This document shows, in pieces, positions 32,342 through 41,659 of a stretch of 64,000 bases of DNA. The stretch comes from Mycobacterium bourgelatii (GTDB lineage: Bacteria; Actinomycetota; Actinomycetes; Mycobacteriales; Mycobacteriaceae). The first letter of the stretch is position 1. Every line of letters begins with the position of its first letter. A program made the translations under genes and the position numbers. Location of the stretch: positions 2,728,001-2,792,000 of the forward strand of contig NZ_BLKZ01000001.1 in assembly GCF_010723575.1 (NCBI RefSeq), read 5' to 3'. The notes beneath the pieces were generated by a model. It searched no databases, was not told where the DNA came from, and saw only the letters and a list, made by a program, of their open reading frames with translations.

Positions 32342-33472
32342 GTGAACACCGGACCCAGCGCCCCCCTTCGGTTCGCCTACTGGGTGCCCAACGTCAGCGG
32401 CGGCCTGGTGACTTCGACCATCGAGCAGCGCACCGACTGGAGTTACGAGTACAACGTCGCGCTGGCCCGGTTGGCCGAAGAGGCCGGCTTCGAGTATGCG
32501 CTGACCCAGGTCCGCTACACCGCGAGTTACAGTGCCGAATACCAGCACGAGTCAACCAGTTTCAGCCTGGCGCTGTTGCTGGCCACGCAGCGGCTCAAGG
32601 TGATCGCCGCCGTGCATCCAGGGCTCTGGCATCCAGGGGTGCTGGCCAAATGGGTGGCCACCGCCGATCACCTGTCCGGCGGGCGGATCGCCGTCAACGT
32701 GGTCAGCGGCTGGCTCAAAGACGAGTTCATCAAGCTCGGCGAGCCGTGGCTAGAACACGATGAGCGCTACCGGCGCAGCGCCGAATTCATTCAGGCGCTC
32801 AGGGCGATCTGGACACAGGACCGCGCCAATCTGGCCGGCGACTTCTACCGCATCCGCGACTTCAGCCTGCAACCCAAGCCTCTGCCCGTGCCAGGACGGG
32901 CACACCCGGAAATCTTCCAGGGCGGGAATTCCACTGCGGCGCGCGACAACGGTGGGCGTTATTCGGACTGGTACTTCTCCAACGGCAACGACTTCGACGG
33001 GGTCAGCGAGCAATTACACGATCTGGAACGCATTGCCGCCGCCGCTGGCCGCAGCAAGCGTCCAAAATTCGGCTTGAACGGATTCGTCATCGTCCGCGAC
33101 ACCGAGGCCGAGGCACGCCAGGTCCTACGCGAAATCATTGCCAAAGCCGACACGCCCGCTGTCCGGGACTTCGGCGCCGCAGTGAAACAGGCCGGGGCGT
33201 CGACCTCGGACAAGCGAGGGATGTGGGCCAACTCCAGCTTCGAGGACCTGGTCCAATACAACGACGGGTTCCGCACCCAGCTGATCGGGACCGCCGAACA
33301 GGTCGCCGAACGCATCGTGGCCTACCGCAAGCTCGGTGTCGACTTGATCTTGGCCGGCTTTCTGCATTTCCAGGAGGAAGTCGAGGCGTTCGGCCGCACC
33401 GTGCTGCCGCTCGTGCGGGAACTCGAAGCCGCCGAAGCCCTAGAAACCGTCGATACCGCCGCGGTTCGATGA
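32342..33472 (+). CDS. sfnG: Dimethylsulfone monooxygenase (SfnG-like)
   Basis: 376-aa luciferase-family enzyme with SfnG hallmarks: FAYWVPNVSGGLV near the N-terminus, FEYALTQVRY and the HPGLWHPG turn. SfnG oxidises dimethylsulfone to methanesulfinate with FMNH2. GTG 32342 has a GGAGG site 10 bases upstream (32327-32331). The stop overlaps the following start (ATGA). With the SsuD-like enzyme it makes a route from sulfones to sulfite. Confidence 0.88.
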   Translation: MNTGPSAPLRFAYWVPNVSGGLVTSTIEQRTDWSYEYNVALARLAEEAGFEYALTQVRYTASYSAEYQHESTSFSLALLLATQRLKVIAAVHPGLWHPGVLAKWVATADHLSGGRIAVNVVSGWLKDEFIKLGEPWLEHDERYRRSAEFIQALRAIWTQDRANLAGDFYRIRDFSLQPKPLPVPGRAHPEIFQGGNSTAARDNGGRYSDWYFSNGNDFDGVSEQLHDLERIAAAAGRSKRPKFGLNGFVIVRDTEAEARQVLREIIAKADTPAVRDFGAAVKQAGASTSDKRGMWANSSFEDLVQYNDGFRTQLIGTAEQVAERIVAYRKLGVDLILAGFLHFQEEVEAFGRTVLPLVRELEAAEALETVDTAAVR

Positions 33473-34671
33473 CGGCCGGGTCGTCGCCATCGGGCGCTCA
33501 CGCCGATGCCGTCGCCGCCGCCGAAGCTTTCGCCGCCACCATACGAGCGGGCGCGGCGCAGCGGGACCAGGCCGGGGCGGTGCCGTACACCGAGTTGGCC
33601 GCCTTCGACAGCTCCGGCCTGCCCGCAGTCACGGTGCCGGTGACCGATGGCGGTGCCGGGCTGGGGCCCCGCACCCTGGCCGAGGTGACCCGGATCATCG
33701 CCGCCGCCGACCCGGCATTGGCCCAAATTCCCCAGGGCCACTATCTCGCCGTCGATATCCTCGGGCTCATCGGCACACCCGAGCAGCGTGAACGCATCCT
33801 GCCCGCAGTGGTTTCGGGTGGACGGATCGGCCCCGTGCTCGCCGAGCGCGGTGGCCACCACGCCCAAGACCTCAAAACCCGCCTCATTCCCGATACCACC
33901 GGATGGCGACTGGAAGGCACCAAGTACTACTGCACCGGCGCGATCACCTCCCGATGGCTGGCAGCCAGCGCACTGGACCCCGATGACCGCGTCGTGCTCG
34001 CGTTCGTCGAACGCGACGCTCCCGGTGTGTTCATCGACGAGGACTGGGCGGCGATGGGACAACGCGCCACCGTCAGCGGGACCACCACCTTCGACGGTGT
34101 CCGCGTCGAGGACACCCTGGTGTTGCCGTACTGGTCGGTGTTCACCCGTCCGCAACTGCTCGGGGCGCGCGCCCAACTCGTTCATGCGGCCATCGAGGCG
34201 GGGATCGCACAGGGTGCGTTGGCCGATGCCCGCGAGTTCGTGCGCACCCGCAGTAGACCGTTCTTCGAGGCGGTCCGGGCCGGGCAGGTCAGCACCGCCG
34301 CCGACGATCCGCACACCCGGTGGCGTTTCGGCCGACTGGCCACGCAAACTCGTGCCGCGGTTGAGCTGCTGCGTTGGGCCGCCGGGGTGCTCGACGAACT
34401 CGGGCTCGACCCCGCCAACCCCGAAGCCGCGGCACGCGGATCGATCGCGGTCGCCCAAGCCAAGACTTTTGCCAGCGACACCGCCGTGGACGTCGCCAGC
34501 CAACTGTTCACCCTGACCGGGGCCAGCGGCACCGACCGGCGATTCGCACTCGACCGACACTGGCGCAACGCGCGGACCCACAGCGTGCACGACCCGGTCG
34601 ATTGGAAATACCACCACATCGGAGCCTGGGAACTGGCCGACGTGCCCCCACCCAACCACGCGCAGATCTGA
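33469..34671 (+). CDS. sfnB: SfnB-family acyl-CoA dehydrogenase-like protein
   Basis: 400-aa second member of the SfnB/DszC branch in this operon, about as distant from the first as paralogues. It shows ALAQIPQGHY, LEGTKYYCTGA and FALDRHWRNARTHSVHDP. The start overlaps the sfnG stop. SfnB-type proteins are needed for growth on dimethylsulfone in pseudomonads, with a role probably in methanesulfinate oxidation. It ends the operon. Confidence 0.85.
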   Translation: MTAGSSPSGAHADAVAAAEAFAATIRAGAAQRDQAGAVPYTELAAFDSSGLPAVTVPVTDGGAGLGPRTLAEVTRIIAAADPALAQIPQGHYLAVDILGLIGTPEQRERILPAVVSGGRIGPVLAERGGHHAQDLKTRLIPDTTGWRLEGTKYYCTGAITSRWLAASALDPDDRVVLAFVERDAPGVFIDEDWAAMGQRATVSGTTTFDGVRVEDTLVLPYWSVFTRPQLLGARAQLVHAAIEAGIAQGALADAREFVRTRSRPFFEAVRAGQVSTAADDPHTRWRFGRLATQTRAAVELLRWAAGVLDELGLDPANPEAAARGSIAVAQAKTFASDTAVDVASQLFTLTGASGTDRRFALDRHWRNARTHSVHDPVDWKYHHIGAWELADVPPPNHAQI

Positions 34672-34780
34672 CATCCACAAACTGGGATAGGCGGACCGCT
34701 TCCGTCTCGATCTGACGATTAAACTCCTTCAAGGTGATGACATCAGCGCGCTGGTTCCCTCCGCGTCTGCGACATGACCG

Positions 34781-35728
34781 ATGAGCGACAGTACTTCCCA
34801 AAGCTGGGATATAACAACGAATCTCGGAGCAACCGCACTCGCTGTTGCTGCCCAGCGGGCTGCTGAGACTGCACAACCACAACCGCTAGTCCGCGACGAG
34901 TTCGCCGCGATTCTGGTTGCGGCCGTGAACGATCCGGGATGGAATTCCATGGCGCGGGGCGATCTGTCGTGGATGGGCCCCGATAATGAGCTTGGACGAC
35001 GCGCCGCAATCATCGGCCGAGAATACGTGGCAACCCGCACCGTGTTCTTCGACGAGTTCTGCGCGTCTGCGACAGACGACGGGATCGGACAACTGGTGAT
35101 ATTGGCCTCTGGGTTGGACGCTCGGGCATACAGGTTGTCATGTCTGTCCGGTGTCCATGTCTACGAGATCGACCAGCCGGCCATACAGGAGTTCAAGCAA
35201 TCGACTCTCGGCGCTCACGGCATAACGCCAATAGCCGAGATTCATCCAGTGGCTGTGGATCTGCGCAAAGAGGAGTGGCCCATCGCGTTGACGGAAGCCG
35301 GATGGGACGAGTCGGTGCCAACCGCCTGGCTCATCGAGGGACTTCTTCCCTACCTGTCATCTTCCGAGCACGACCGACTTTTCCGAACGGTAACTCAATT
35401 GAGTGCGAACGGCAGTCGGCTGGCGGCAGAGGTCTATCACCACGCAACGACTCACCTCGGTGCAGAACGTCTGGAGCGATGGCGAGAGGAAGCCGCAAAC
35501 ATTGACGACGCGCTAGGTGTCGACGTCGACGTGACGGCGTTCATCAAACACGAAGACGCTACCGATACAGCGTCCTGGCTAACGAACCACGGCTGGGTCA
35601 CCGACTCCCTCGACAGTCGCACCGAGATGGCCCGACTCGGCCGCCCGATACCGGCTGAGTTCATCGACACCGCACCCGCGAGTTCCCTTGTAACTGCGGT
35701 TCTGCGTCATCGCGCAACCAGTGAATGA
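34781..35728 (+). CDS. SAM-dependent methyltransferase, LCM/TIGR00027 family
   Basis: 315-aa mycobacterial-type putative S-adenosylmethionine-dependent methyltransferase (the paralogous family often annotated as such in Mycobacterium). Motif I-like segment LVILASGLDARAYRL (about residues 106-120), the acidic VYEIDQP and WLIEGLLPYL are diagnostic. Substrate unknown. It is a single gene between the sulfone operon and the broken DUF385 gene; the 109-base gap before it may hold its promoter. Confidence 0.85.
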   Translation: MSDSTSQSWDITTNLGATALAVAAQRAAETAQPQPLVRDEFAAILVAAVNDPGWNSMARGDLSWMGPDNELGRRAAIIGREYVATRTVFFDEFCASATDDGIGQLVILASGLDARAYRLSCLSGVHVYEIDQPAIQEFKQSTLGAHGITPIAEIHPVAVDLRKEEWPIALTEAGWDESVPTAWLIEGLLPYLSSSEHDRLFRTVTQLSANGSRLAAEVYHHATTHLGAERLERWREEAANIDDALGVDVDVTAFIKHEDATDTASWLTNHGWVTDSLDSRTEMARLGRPIPAEFIDTAPASSLVTAVLRHRATSE

Positions 35729-35738
35729 ATCAGTCCGT

Positions 35739-36082
35739 TCAGTCGGTTCGCGTCAACACCAACGCTGCTTCGTTGTAGGGAAACAGACGATAGAAAATTC
35801 GGGGTGCCGGCAGGACAAGGGGCGCGGCCTCAGCCTTGCTGACGATGCGCGGGTTGCCCAACGCGAGGGCTTTGCCCCACTTGTGCAGTACGGTCGGTCC
35901 GCCGGCCAATACGTTTTTGAGCCAGTCCGTTTCAGGCCCGTAGCCGACGAGAATGACGAAGCCGTCCCGGGTCTTGAAAACCAAAAGGGGCGTTCGATAG
36001 CGCCTGCCTGACTTGCGGCCGGTGTGTTCGAGTGTCCCGAGGCACGGAAGCCACGGTGTGAGCGAGCGAGCCACAGGATTAG
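35739..36082 (-). pseudogene. DUF385 deazaflavin-type nitroreductase, 3' part
   Basis: Main part of a DUF385/Ddn-type F420-dependent oxidoreductase: LEHTGRKSGRRYRTPLLVF, then FVILVGYGPETDWLKN. An IS1634-family element entered near codon 17, and the first codons are now at 38040-38089. Joining both sides restores a 128-aa protein beginning MRVPRAVARFHRRVTNPVAR. A start codon within the IS (36152) keeps the frame open, so a hybrid protein with about 25 foreign residues could be made. Confidence 0.85.
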
Positions 36083-38039
36083 TCCGTAGTTCCCCCCGCT
36101 GAGTGGGTTCTGAATCCCCGATGTTGTTCGTGAGCAGGTGTTTGGCGTTCATGCGGGCGTACTAATGTAGTCATGTATTATCATGGCATTGCTCGGCGTG
36201 TTAACTTGGCATATCGTAGATATAGCGCGGATAAGTTGATATAAAGTAATCATGTACGTGACTCGGGTTCCCAACCGTGGGTCACCGCCAGCGGTGCTGT
36301 TGCGGGAGTCCTACCGCGACAACGGCAAAGTCAAAACACGCACCCTGGCCAACTTGTCACACTGGCCCGAGCGCAAGGTGGAAAAGCTACAGCGTGCCCT
36401 CAAAGGCCTGCCGCCACGCGGGATCTGGCCGAGTCGTTTGAGGTCTCCCGCAGCCTGCCCCATGGGCACGTGGCCGCAGTGCTGGGCACCGCCGGACCCT
36501 GGGCGTCGAAGATCTCATCGACGCGACACCATCGCGGCGGCGCGACCTGGTCACCGCGATGCTGGTAGCCCAGGTCATCGCCCCGGAATCCAAGCTGGCC
36601 ACCGCACGCGGTTTGCGCACCCAGACCGCCACCAGCTCACTGGGCGAGGTGCTGGGGGTCAGTGGGGCCGATGAGGACGACCTGTACGCGGCGATGGACT
36701 GGGCGCTGGCCCGCAAAGATGCCATCGAAACCGCGCTGGCCGCCCGGCATCTGAACGATGGCACCCTAGTGCTCTACGACGTGTCCTCGGCGGCCTTTGA
36801 GGGCCGCACCTGCCCCCTGGGCAAGATCGGACACGCCCGTGACGGGGTCAAAGGACGTTTGCAGATCGTCTACGGGCTGCTGGCCACCACCGCCGGGATA
36901 CCGGTTGCCATCGAAGTGTTCGACGGCAACACCGCTGACCCGAAAACGTTGACCGCCCAAATCAATAAGCTGAAAACCGGTTCGGACTGTCGCGGGTGGC
37001 CCTTGTCGGCGATCGCGGCATGATCACCAGCGCGCGCATCACCGAGGAACTACGCCCTGCCGGTCTGGACTGGATCACCGCGCTGCGCGCCCGCAGATCA
37101 AGGCCCTTGTGCAAGCCGACGCCCTGCAGCTGAGCTTGTTCGACGAACACGACCTCGCTGAGATCAACTCCCCGGACTATCCCGGCGAACGCCTGGTCTG
37201 CTGCCACAACCCGCTCTAGCTCAAAAGCGCACCCAAAACGCCAAGACCTGTTGGCCGCCACCGAAAACAACTCACCGCCATTACCGACGCCACCACCCGA
37301 ACCCGCCGACCCTTGCGCGGCAAAGACGATATCGCGCTACGGGTAGGCAAGGTGATCAACCACTACAAGATGGCCAAACACTTCCACATCACCATCACCG
37401 ACAACTCATTCACCTTCACCCGCAACGAAGACGCCATCGCCGCCGAAGCCGCCCTCGACGGCATCTACGTGCTGCGTACCAACCTGCCCAAATCCGCCCT
37501 GGGCCGTGACGATGTGGTGTTGCGCTACAAGGGACTCGAAGACGTCGAACGCTTCTTCCGGACCCTCAACAGTGAACTTGACGTGCGACCCATCCGCCAC
37601 CACCTCGCCGACCGGGTCCGCGCCCACATGTTCCTACGCATGCTGTCCTACTACATCAGCTGGCACATGAAACAAGCCCTGGCCCCCCTGCTGTTTCGCG
37701 ACCACGACAAACCCGCAGCCGCCGCCAAACGCACCAACCCTGTTGCCCCGCTCAACGTTCCGATGCCGCCCTAGCCAAAGCCTCCCGCAAACGCACCACC
37801 GACGACACCCCGGTGCACAGCTTCACCAGCCTGCTCGCCGACCTAGCCACCATCTGCGCCAGCCACATCCAGCCCGCCGACGACATGCCCACGTTCACCA
37901 AATTCACCACCCCCACCGCACTACAACACCACGCCTTCGAACTACTCGGCCTCACCCACCGCCTGGGCTACAAGTAGTCATGCAGACAACACAAAACCCC
38001 AGGTCACGGCACACTCATCACCAAACCAGGGGGAACTAC
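36083..38039 (+). mobile_element. Decayed IS1634-family element
   Basis: About 1.96 kb. Its ends are inverted (TCCGTAGTTCCCCC at 36083-36096; GGGGGAACTACGGA at 38029-38042), and GGATTAG occurs at both junctions (36076-36082 and 38040-38046). The precise end is ambiguous by a few bases because repeat and duplication share letters. The transposase gene inside has several frameshifts. Confidence 0.8.
36252..37977 (+). pseudogene. IS1634-family transposase, frameshifted
   Basis: N-terminus AVLLRESYRDNGKVKTRTLANLSH is the family signature (about residues 14-37). The frame breaks near 36415, resumes around 36500-37020 (VLYDVSSAAFEGRTCPLG, with a DDE-type Asp), breaks again, and resumes at 37313-37774 (TNLPKSALGRDDVVLRYKGLEDVERFFR). 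At least three frame changes make it inactive. Confidence 0.88.
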
Positions 38040-38089
38040 GGATTAGTGACACGGCGATGGAACCGTGCGACAGCACGAGGCACTCGCAT
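38040..38089 (-). pseudogene. DUF385 gene, 5' fragment
   Basis: ATG at 38089, after an AGGA ribosome site, begins MRVPRAVARFHRRVTNP, which is the normal N-terminus of DUF385 proteins. The frame runs into the IS and then continues at 36075 on the far side. The intact gene would have followed the epimerase gene by 67 bases. Confidence 0.8.
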
Positions 38090-38156
38090 GAAAATCCTTT
38101 CTCACCCCATGCAGTTCTGGTTCACCCGGGCGACTGCAGTGGGCTTGGTGCGAAAC

Positions 38157-39251
38157 CTACGTCGTTGGAACCTCTTTGGGCCGATCCCATAACGGCTCGC
38201 CCAATTTGGCACGTACTTTCCCCCACGGGTCGGCGTACTGACCGGGCGCGTTCCGATACGGCGACCGGCGCGCCATGACCGTTCGCACAACGGGGCCGAG
38301 GAGCGGGCCTGGGTAGCGCAAAAAGCGGTACTTCCTCGACAATTCGGCCCGCAGATCGGGCCACGAGTGGTTCTGGAATCGCAACGCCTCTTGGGCGCGG
38401 GTGGTGTCCATCCAGTCGGTGACGAACCAATCGACGTCACTGTTCGGATCCCCGGGCCGGCCCGGTGGCATGGCGCCCGGTAGACCCAAAGCCGCGACGA
38501 GGCCTGCGGTGACCTCGCCGTAGGTCAATCGGTGGGTGTCGTCGCCGCCGATCAGTAGGATCTCGCGAGCGACGTCGGCGGTGGTCGCTTCGGCCATCGC
38601 CCAGGCGACGTCGCGAACATCGACTGTCTGCACCCGACCGTCACTGGGTACTACGGCTTGCAGGTACGCCATATCGGCGCTGACCGGTAGTGCCCCCAGG
38701 TCCGGGCCGACCACGGCCCCCAGACGCAAGACCACCCAATCCAGCGTCGAGTCCCGCACAATCTGCTCGCCCTCAGACTTCTGTCCGCTGTAGACGTCAT
38801 AGGGCCGCATCGGGTCCTCTGCCTTCAGAGGAGGGGTCGTGCGGTGCGGGTTACGGGGTCCCATCACGGTGATGCTCGACGCGTGGACGAATCGCGGTGG
38901 CTTCTGTTGCCCCTCGGCGATGCGAACCAGACTTGCAGTCGCGTCCACGTTCACCCGTCGCGCGACTTTGGGAATCGGGTAGATCGCCGGTGCGATGATC
39001 GCCGCGAGATGGATGATCGCGTCCGGGGCGACCTCGGACACGAGACGTTGCACCTGCTCGGAATCGGTGAGGTCGGCCCACCGGTACTCGACGCCGCGCG
39101 GTAGTTTTGCAGCCGCCTTCCGGTTGGCGGGCGTATCGAGGTCCGTCGCCACCACGCGGCGGCCAAGGTGGGCAAGTCTCCGAACGGTTGCCGAACCCAC
39201 CAGGCCGAAGGCGCCAGTGACAAGGACAGTTCCATTCAGCTCAGTGCCCAT
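38157..39251 (-). CDS. NAD(P)-dependent epimerase/dehydratase
   Basis: 364-aa extended SDR. The Rossmann motif TGAFGLVG lies at residues 12-19. The catalytic Y-x3-K is in YSGQKSEGE (about residues 153-157). The extra C-terminal 60 residues are basic and Arg-rich. It lies between the YhdH-like reductase gene and the broken DUF385 gene on the minus strand, probably one transcript with the ferredoxin gene in front. Substrate unknown; many such mycobacterial enzymes act on hydroxysteroids or terpenoid alcohols. Confidence 0.82.
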   Translation of the reverse strand: MGTELNGTVLVTGAFGLVGSATVRRLAHLGRRVVATDLDTPANRKAAAKLPRGVEYRWADLTDSEQVQRLVSEVAPDAIIHLAAIIAPAIYPIPKVARRVNVDATASLVRIAEGQQKPPRFVHASSITVMGPRNPHRTTPPLKAEDPMRPYDVYSGQKSEGEQIVRDSTLDWVVLRLGAVVGPDLGALPVSADMAYLQAVVPSDGRVQTVDVRDVAWAMAEATTADVAREILLIGGDDTHRLTYGEVTAGLVAALGLPGAMPPGRPGDPNSDVDWFVTDWMDTTRAQEALRFQNHSWPDLRAELSRKYRFLRYPGPLLGPVVRTVMARRSPYRNAPGQYADPWGKVRAKLGEPLWDRPKEVPTT

Positions 39252-39315
39252 GGATTGTTACTCCTCGAATATTGCGGCCGGCGAGCAGGCGTCGTGGGCT
39301 TGTGTCTAAAAGCGT

Positions 39316-40323
39316 CTAGAAGCCGCCCGCGACTCGTATCACGGCGCGGCCGGAATGCTCTCCGGCTCGGACCTTGTCGAGTAGCTCTACGACGTCCTTG
39401 ACATCGACGTCGTGTGCGACATCCGAAAGATGTTGTGGCTTCAGTGAATTCCCTAGCTCTTCCCACAGTGCGCGGCGCGGGCCGATAGGCAGGAGCACCG
39501 AGTCGATGCCGAGGAGCGCCACACCGCGCAGGATGAACGGCATGACGGTGGTCTGAAGTCCGGCACCACCGGTGAGTCCGCTGGCCGCCACGGCAGCGCC
39601 ATAGTTCATCGTGCTGAGCAGATGGGCCAGTGTCGGCCCGCCGACGCAGTCGACGGCTCCGGCCCAGCGGCTCTTGCCGAGCGGTCGTGGCTTGGCGTCG
39701 GGATCCTCCGGGAGTCTTCCGATGACTTCGGCCGCACCGAGTTCTCGCAGCCGATCAGCCGCATCGGGCTTACCTGTAGATGCCACCACGTGATAGCCCG
39801 CGGCTGCGAGCAGGTCGACACTGATGGATCCCACCCCGCCCGTTGCGCCGGTAACCACAATCGGTCCGTCCTCGGGATTGATGCCGTGCCGCTGAAGGGC
39901 TTTCACGCTCATTGCTGCGGTGAAACCCGCTGTGCCAATGGCGGCACCCTCGCGTGGTGTCAACGCGCCGAGTTTGACTACCCAGTCTGCCGGCACCCGC
40001 GCATACTCCGCGTAGCCGCCGTGACTACCTGTGCCGATCTGGTAGCCATGCGCCAAAACTAGTTCCCCGACGCTGAATTCGTCGGAGTCCGATGACACTA
40101 CCTCGCCGGTGAGGTCGATACCGGGCACGACCGGGTAGGTGCGCACGACGCCCGAGTTCGGCGTCAGTGCCAACGCGTCCTTGTAGTTCGCGCTGGAGTA
40201 GTGCACTCGGATGGTGACCTCGCCGGGAGGCAACTCGGAGCCGTCGAGCGTCTCAATCGCCGCGCGGATGCCGTCGTCGACCTGTCGCGCGACGAGGGCT
40301 TCGAACGCCGCTACTTCGCCCAT
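39316..40323 (-). CDS. YhdH/AcuI-family quinone or acryloyl-CoA reductase
   Basis: 335-aa zinc-free medium-chain dehydrogenase/reductase of the YhdH/AcuI branch. Features are YKDALALT near residue 48, VPGIDLTGEV and the NADPH loop TGATGGVGSISVDLL (about residues 158-172), as in AcuI. It reduces activated double bonds such as acryloyl-CoA, or quinones, with NADPH. It follows the ferredoxin gene by 12 bases. Confidence 0.85.
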   Translation of the reverse strand: MGEVAAFEALVARQVDDGIRAAIETLDGSELPPGEVTIRVHYSSANYKDALALTPNSGVVRTYPVVPGIDLTGEVVSSDSDEFSVGELVLAHGYQIGTGSHGGYAEYARVPADWVVKLGALTPREGAAIGTAGFTAAMSVKALQRHGINPEDGPIVVTGATGGVGSISVDLLAAAGYHVVASTGKPDAADRLRELGAAEVIGRLPEDPDAKPRPLGKSRWAGAVDCVGGPTLAHLLSTMNYGAAVAASGLTGGAGLQTTVMPFILRGVALLGIDSVLLPIGPRRALWEELGNSLKPQHLSDVAHDVDVKDVVELLDKVRAGEHSGRAVIRVAGGF

Positions 40324-40335
40324 GGACCAAACCTC

Positions 40336-40536
40336 CTAATTGCCGCAGTCAATTTCGCGGATCGCACGTTCGGGACAGCTGTGGATTGCTTCGCGTACAA
40401 CGTCTTCGCAGTCGGTTGGCACGTCGTCTTGTATTGCGATGGCCCAGCCGTCCTCGGACATTTCGAACACCGCAGGGCATAACGTGACGCACATGCCATG
40501 GCCGGCGCAACGGTCGTCGTCGACGGTGACCCTCAC
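40336..40536 (-). CDS. Ferredoxin, P450-partner type
   Basis: 66-aa single-cluster ferredoxin. The cluster motif is CAGHGMC with a further Cys in TLCP and one in HSCPERAI, the [3Fe-4S] CxxHxxC pattern of actinobacterial P450 partner ferredoxins. GTG start at 40536. It opens the leftward operon and could pass electrons to one of the P450s in the neighbouring cluster. Confidence 0.88.
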   Translation of the reverse strand: MRVTVDDDRCAGHGMCVTLCPAVFEMSEDGWAIAIQDDVPTDCEDVVREAIHSCPERAIREIDCGN

Positions 40537-40916
40537 TGTTCGTCCATTTCGACACGATCGAACGCTCGGAGCGCGCCGGACTTACGCAGGACGGGATACG
40601 GGAGGCGTACGACCATGTTGATCATGAACCTTACCAGATGCTGCTAATGGCTATGGGCTATGATTGTCAATGCTCAATATTTTATTTCAAGAATGATCTA
40701 CTTGTTATTTGAGAGTGGCATTCTCGGCTGATGGAGGGCGAACAGCGGGGCCAAGTGCGTGTGAATCGGATGGAGGCTGGCGAATCAAGCAGACAGCGGC
40801 TCAGTCGATATCGTCGTGTCATGTCGGTTCGACGCCGTCACTCCCTCGGCGGGTTCCGACGCCTGCACTGAGTCAGAAAACTGCGGAATCACCATCGGGC
40901 TCGCGGACGGTGGGCA
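40537..40916. promoter_or_regulatory. Divergent promoter region, ferredoxin operon / TetR
   Basis: 380 bases with no gene. The stretch 40625-40715 is AT-rich for this genome and contains TTGTCAATGCTCAAT. The TTGTCAA core recurs in the other divergent region at 44811-44826, so both may be bound by the TetR regulator encoded next door. Confidence 0.4.
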
Positions 40917-41636
40917 ATGAAAATAGGCAAAGCACCGGAGAACATGGCAGACGGAAATAGCGAAGTCACTCGCTCATGGCAGGAGCGCGCCGTAGAGCGT
41001 CGCCTGGGCGAGGCGCGCGCGCTTGCGGTCGCTCGAAGCACTCAATTCATGGCAACGGCACTCGAGCTCGTCCAAGAGTCCGGCCAGGCGAATTTCACGC
41101 TGCAGACGCTGGCTGAGCGCGCAAATCTGAGCGTAAGGACGTTCTATCAACATTTCTCAAGCAAAGACGAGCTGCTGCTAGCGCTGTATGAAGATGTGAC
41201 CGCGCAATTCACAGCGGCGATCAGGGAAAAGGTCGAGGCTGCAGAAGACCCGATGGGACAGCTAGAGGCATGGTGTCGGGGGGTGCTTTCACGCCCGGGC
41301 TCATCGCAGGAAGTTGGTGGCCGTCTAGTTCTTCTCTACAACTTGAGCTTGGAAGTGGAACATCCGGAGGCCTTCGCCAAAGTTTGGGAGCCGCACCGAA
41401 AGCTGTTGACGGAGATCTTGACCGCATGTTCAGAGTCGGGATTGATCCGAAACGATCTCACGCTGCCGCAGCTGACCTCGATGTTGGGTTACACAATGAC
41501 GTCTTTCGGCCAGTTCAACGCCCTCCACCAAGGGATGGACGGTGCGAATCTGACCGAAGATGCGGTGTGGGCTTGGTGTCGTCAGGCGCTCGCACCTCGG
41601 GAGACAGGGTCAGCCCCGACTTCCTCCGAGAGGTGA
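40917..41636 (+). CDS. TetR-family transcriptional regulator
   Basis: 239-aa TetR regulator. The HTH is at about residues 45-80: TLQTLAERANLSVRTFYQHF, with FSSKDELL following as usual. The ligand-binding C-terminal part is not recognisable to a named subfamily. ATG 40917 is listed; ATG 40944 has a CGGAG just upstream and may be the real start (230 aa). It faces the synthetase gene and probably controls the catabolic genes on both sides, with an acyl-CoA or substrate ligand as inducer. Confidence 0.85.
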   Translation: MKIGKAPENMADGNSEVTRSWQERAVERRLGEARALAVARSTQFMATALELVQESGQANFTLQTLAERANLSVRTFYQHFSSKDELLLALYEDVTAQFTAAIREKVEAAEDPMGQLEAWCRGVLSRPGSSQEVGGRLVLLYNLSLEVEHPEAFAKVWEPHRKLLTEILTACSESGLIRNDLTLPQLTSMLGYTMTSFGQFNALHQGMDGANLTEDAVWAWCRQALAPRETGSAPTSSER

Positions 41637-41659
41637 TGTCCCACTTAGCTTTCGAACAG

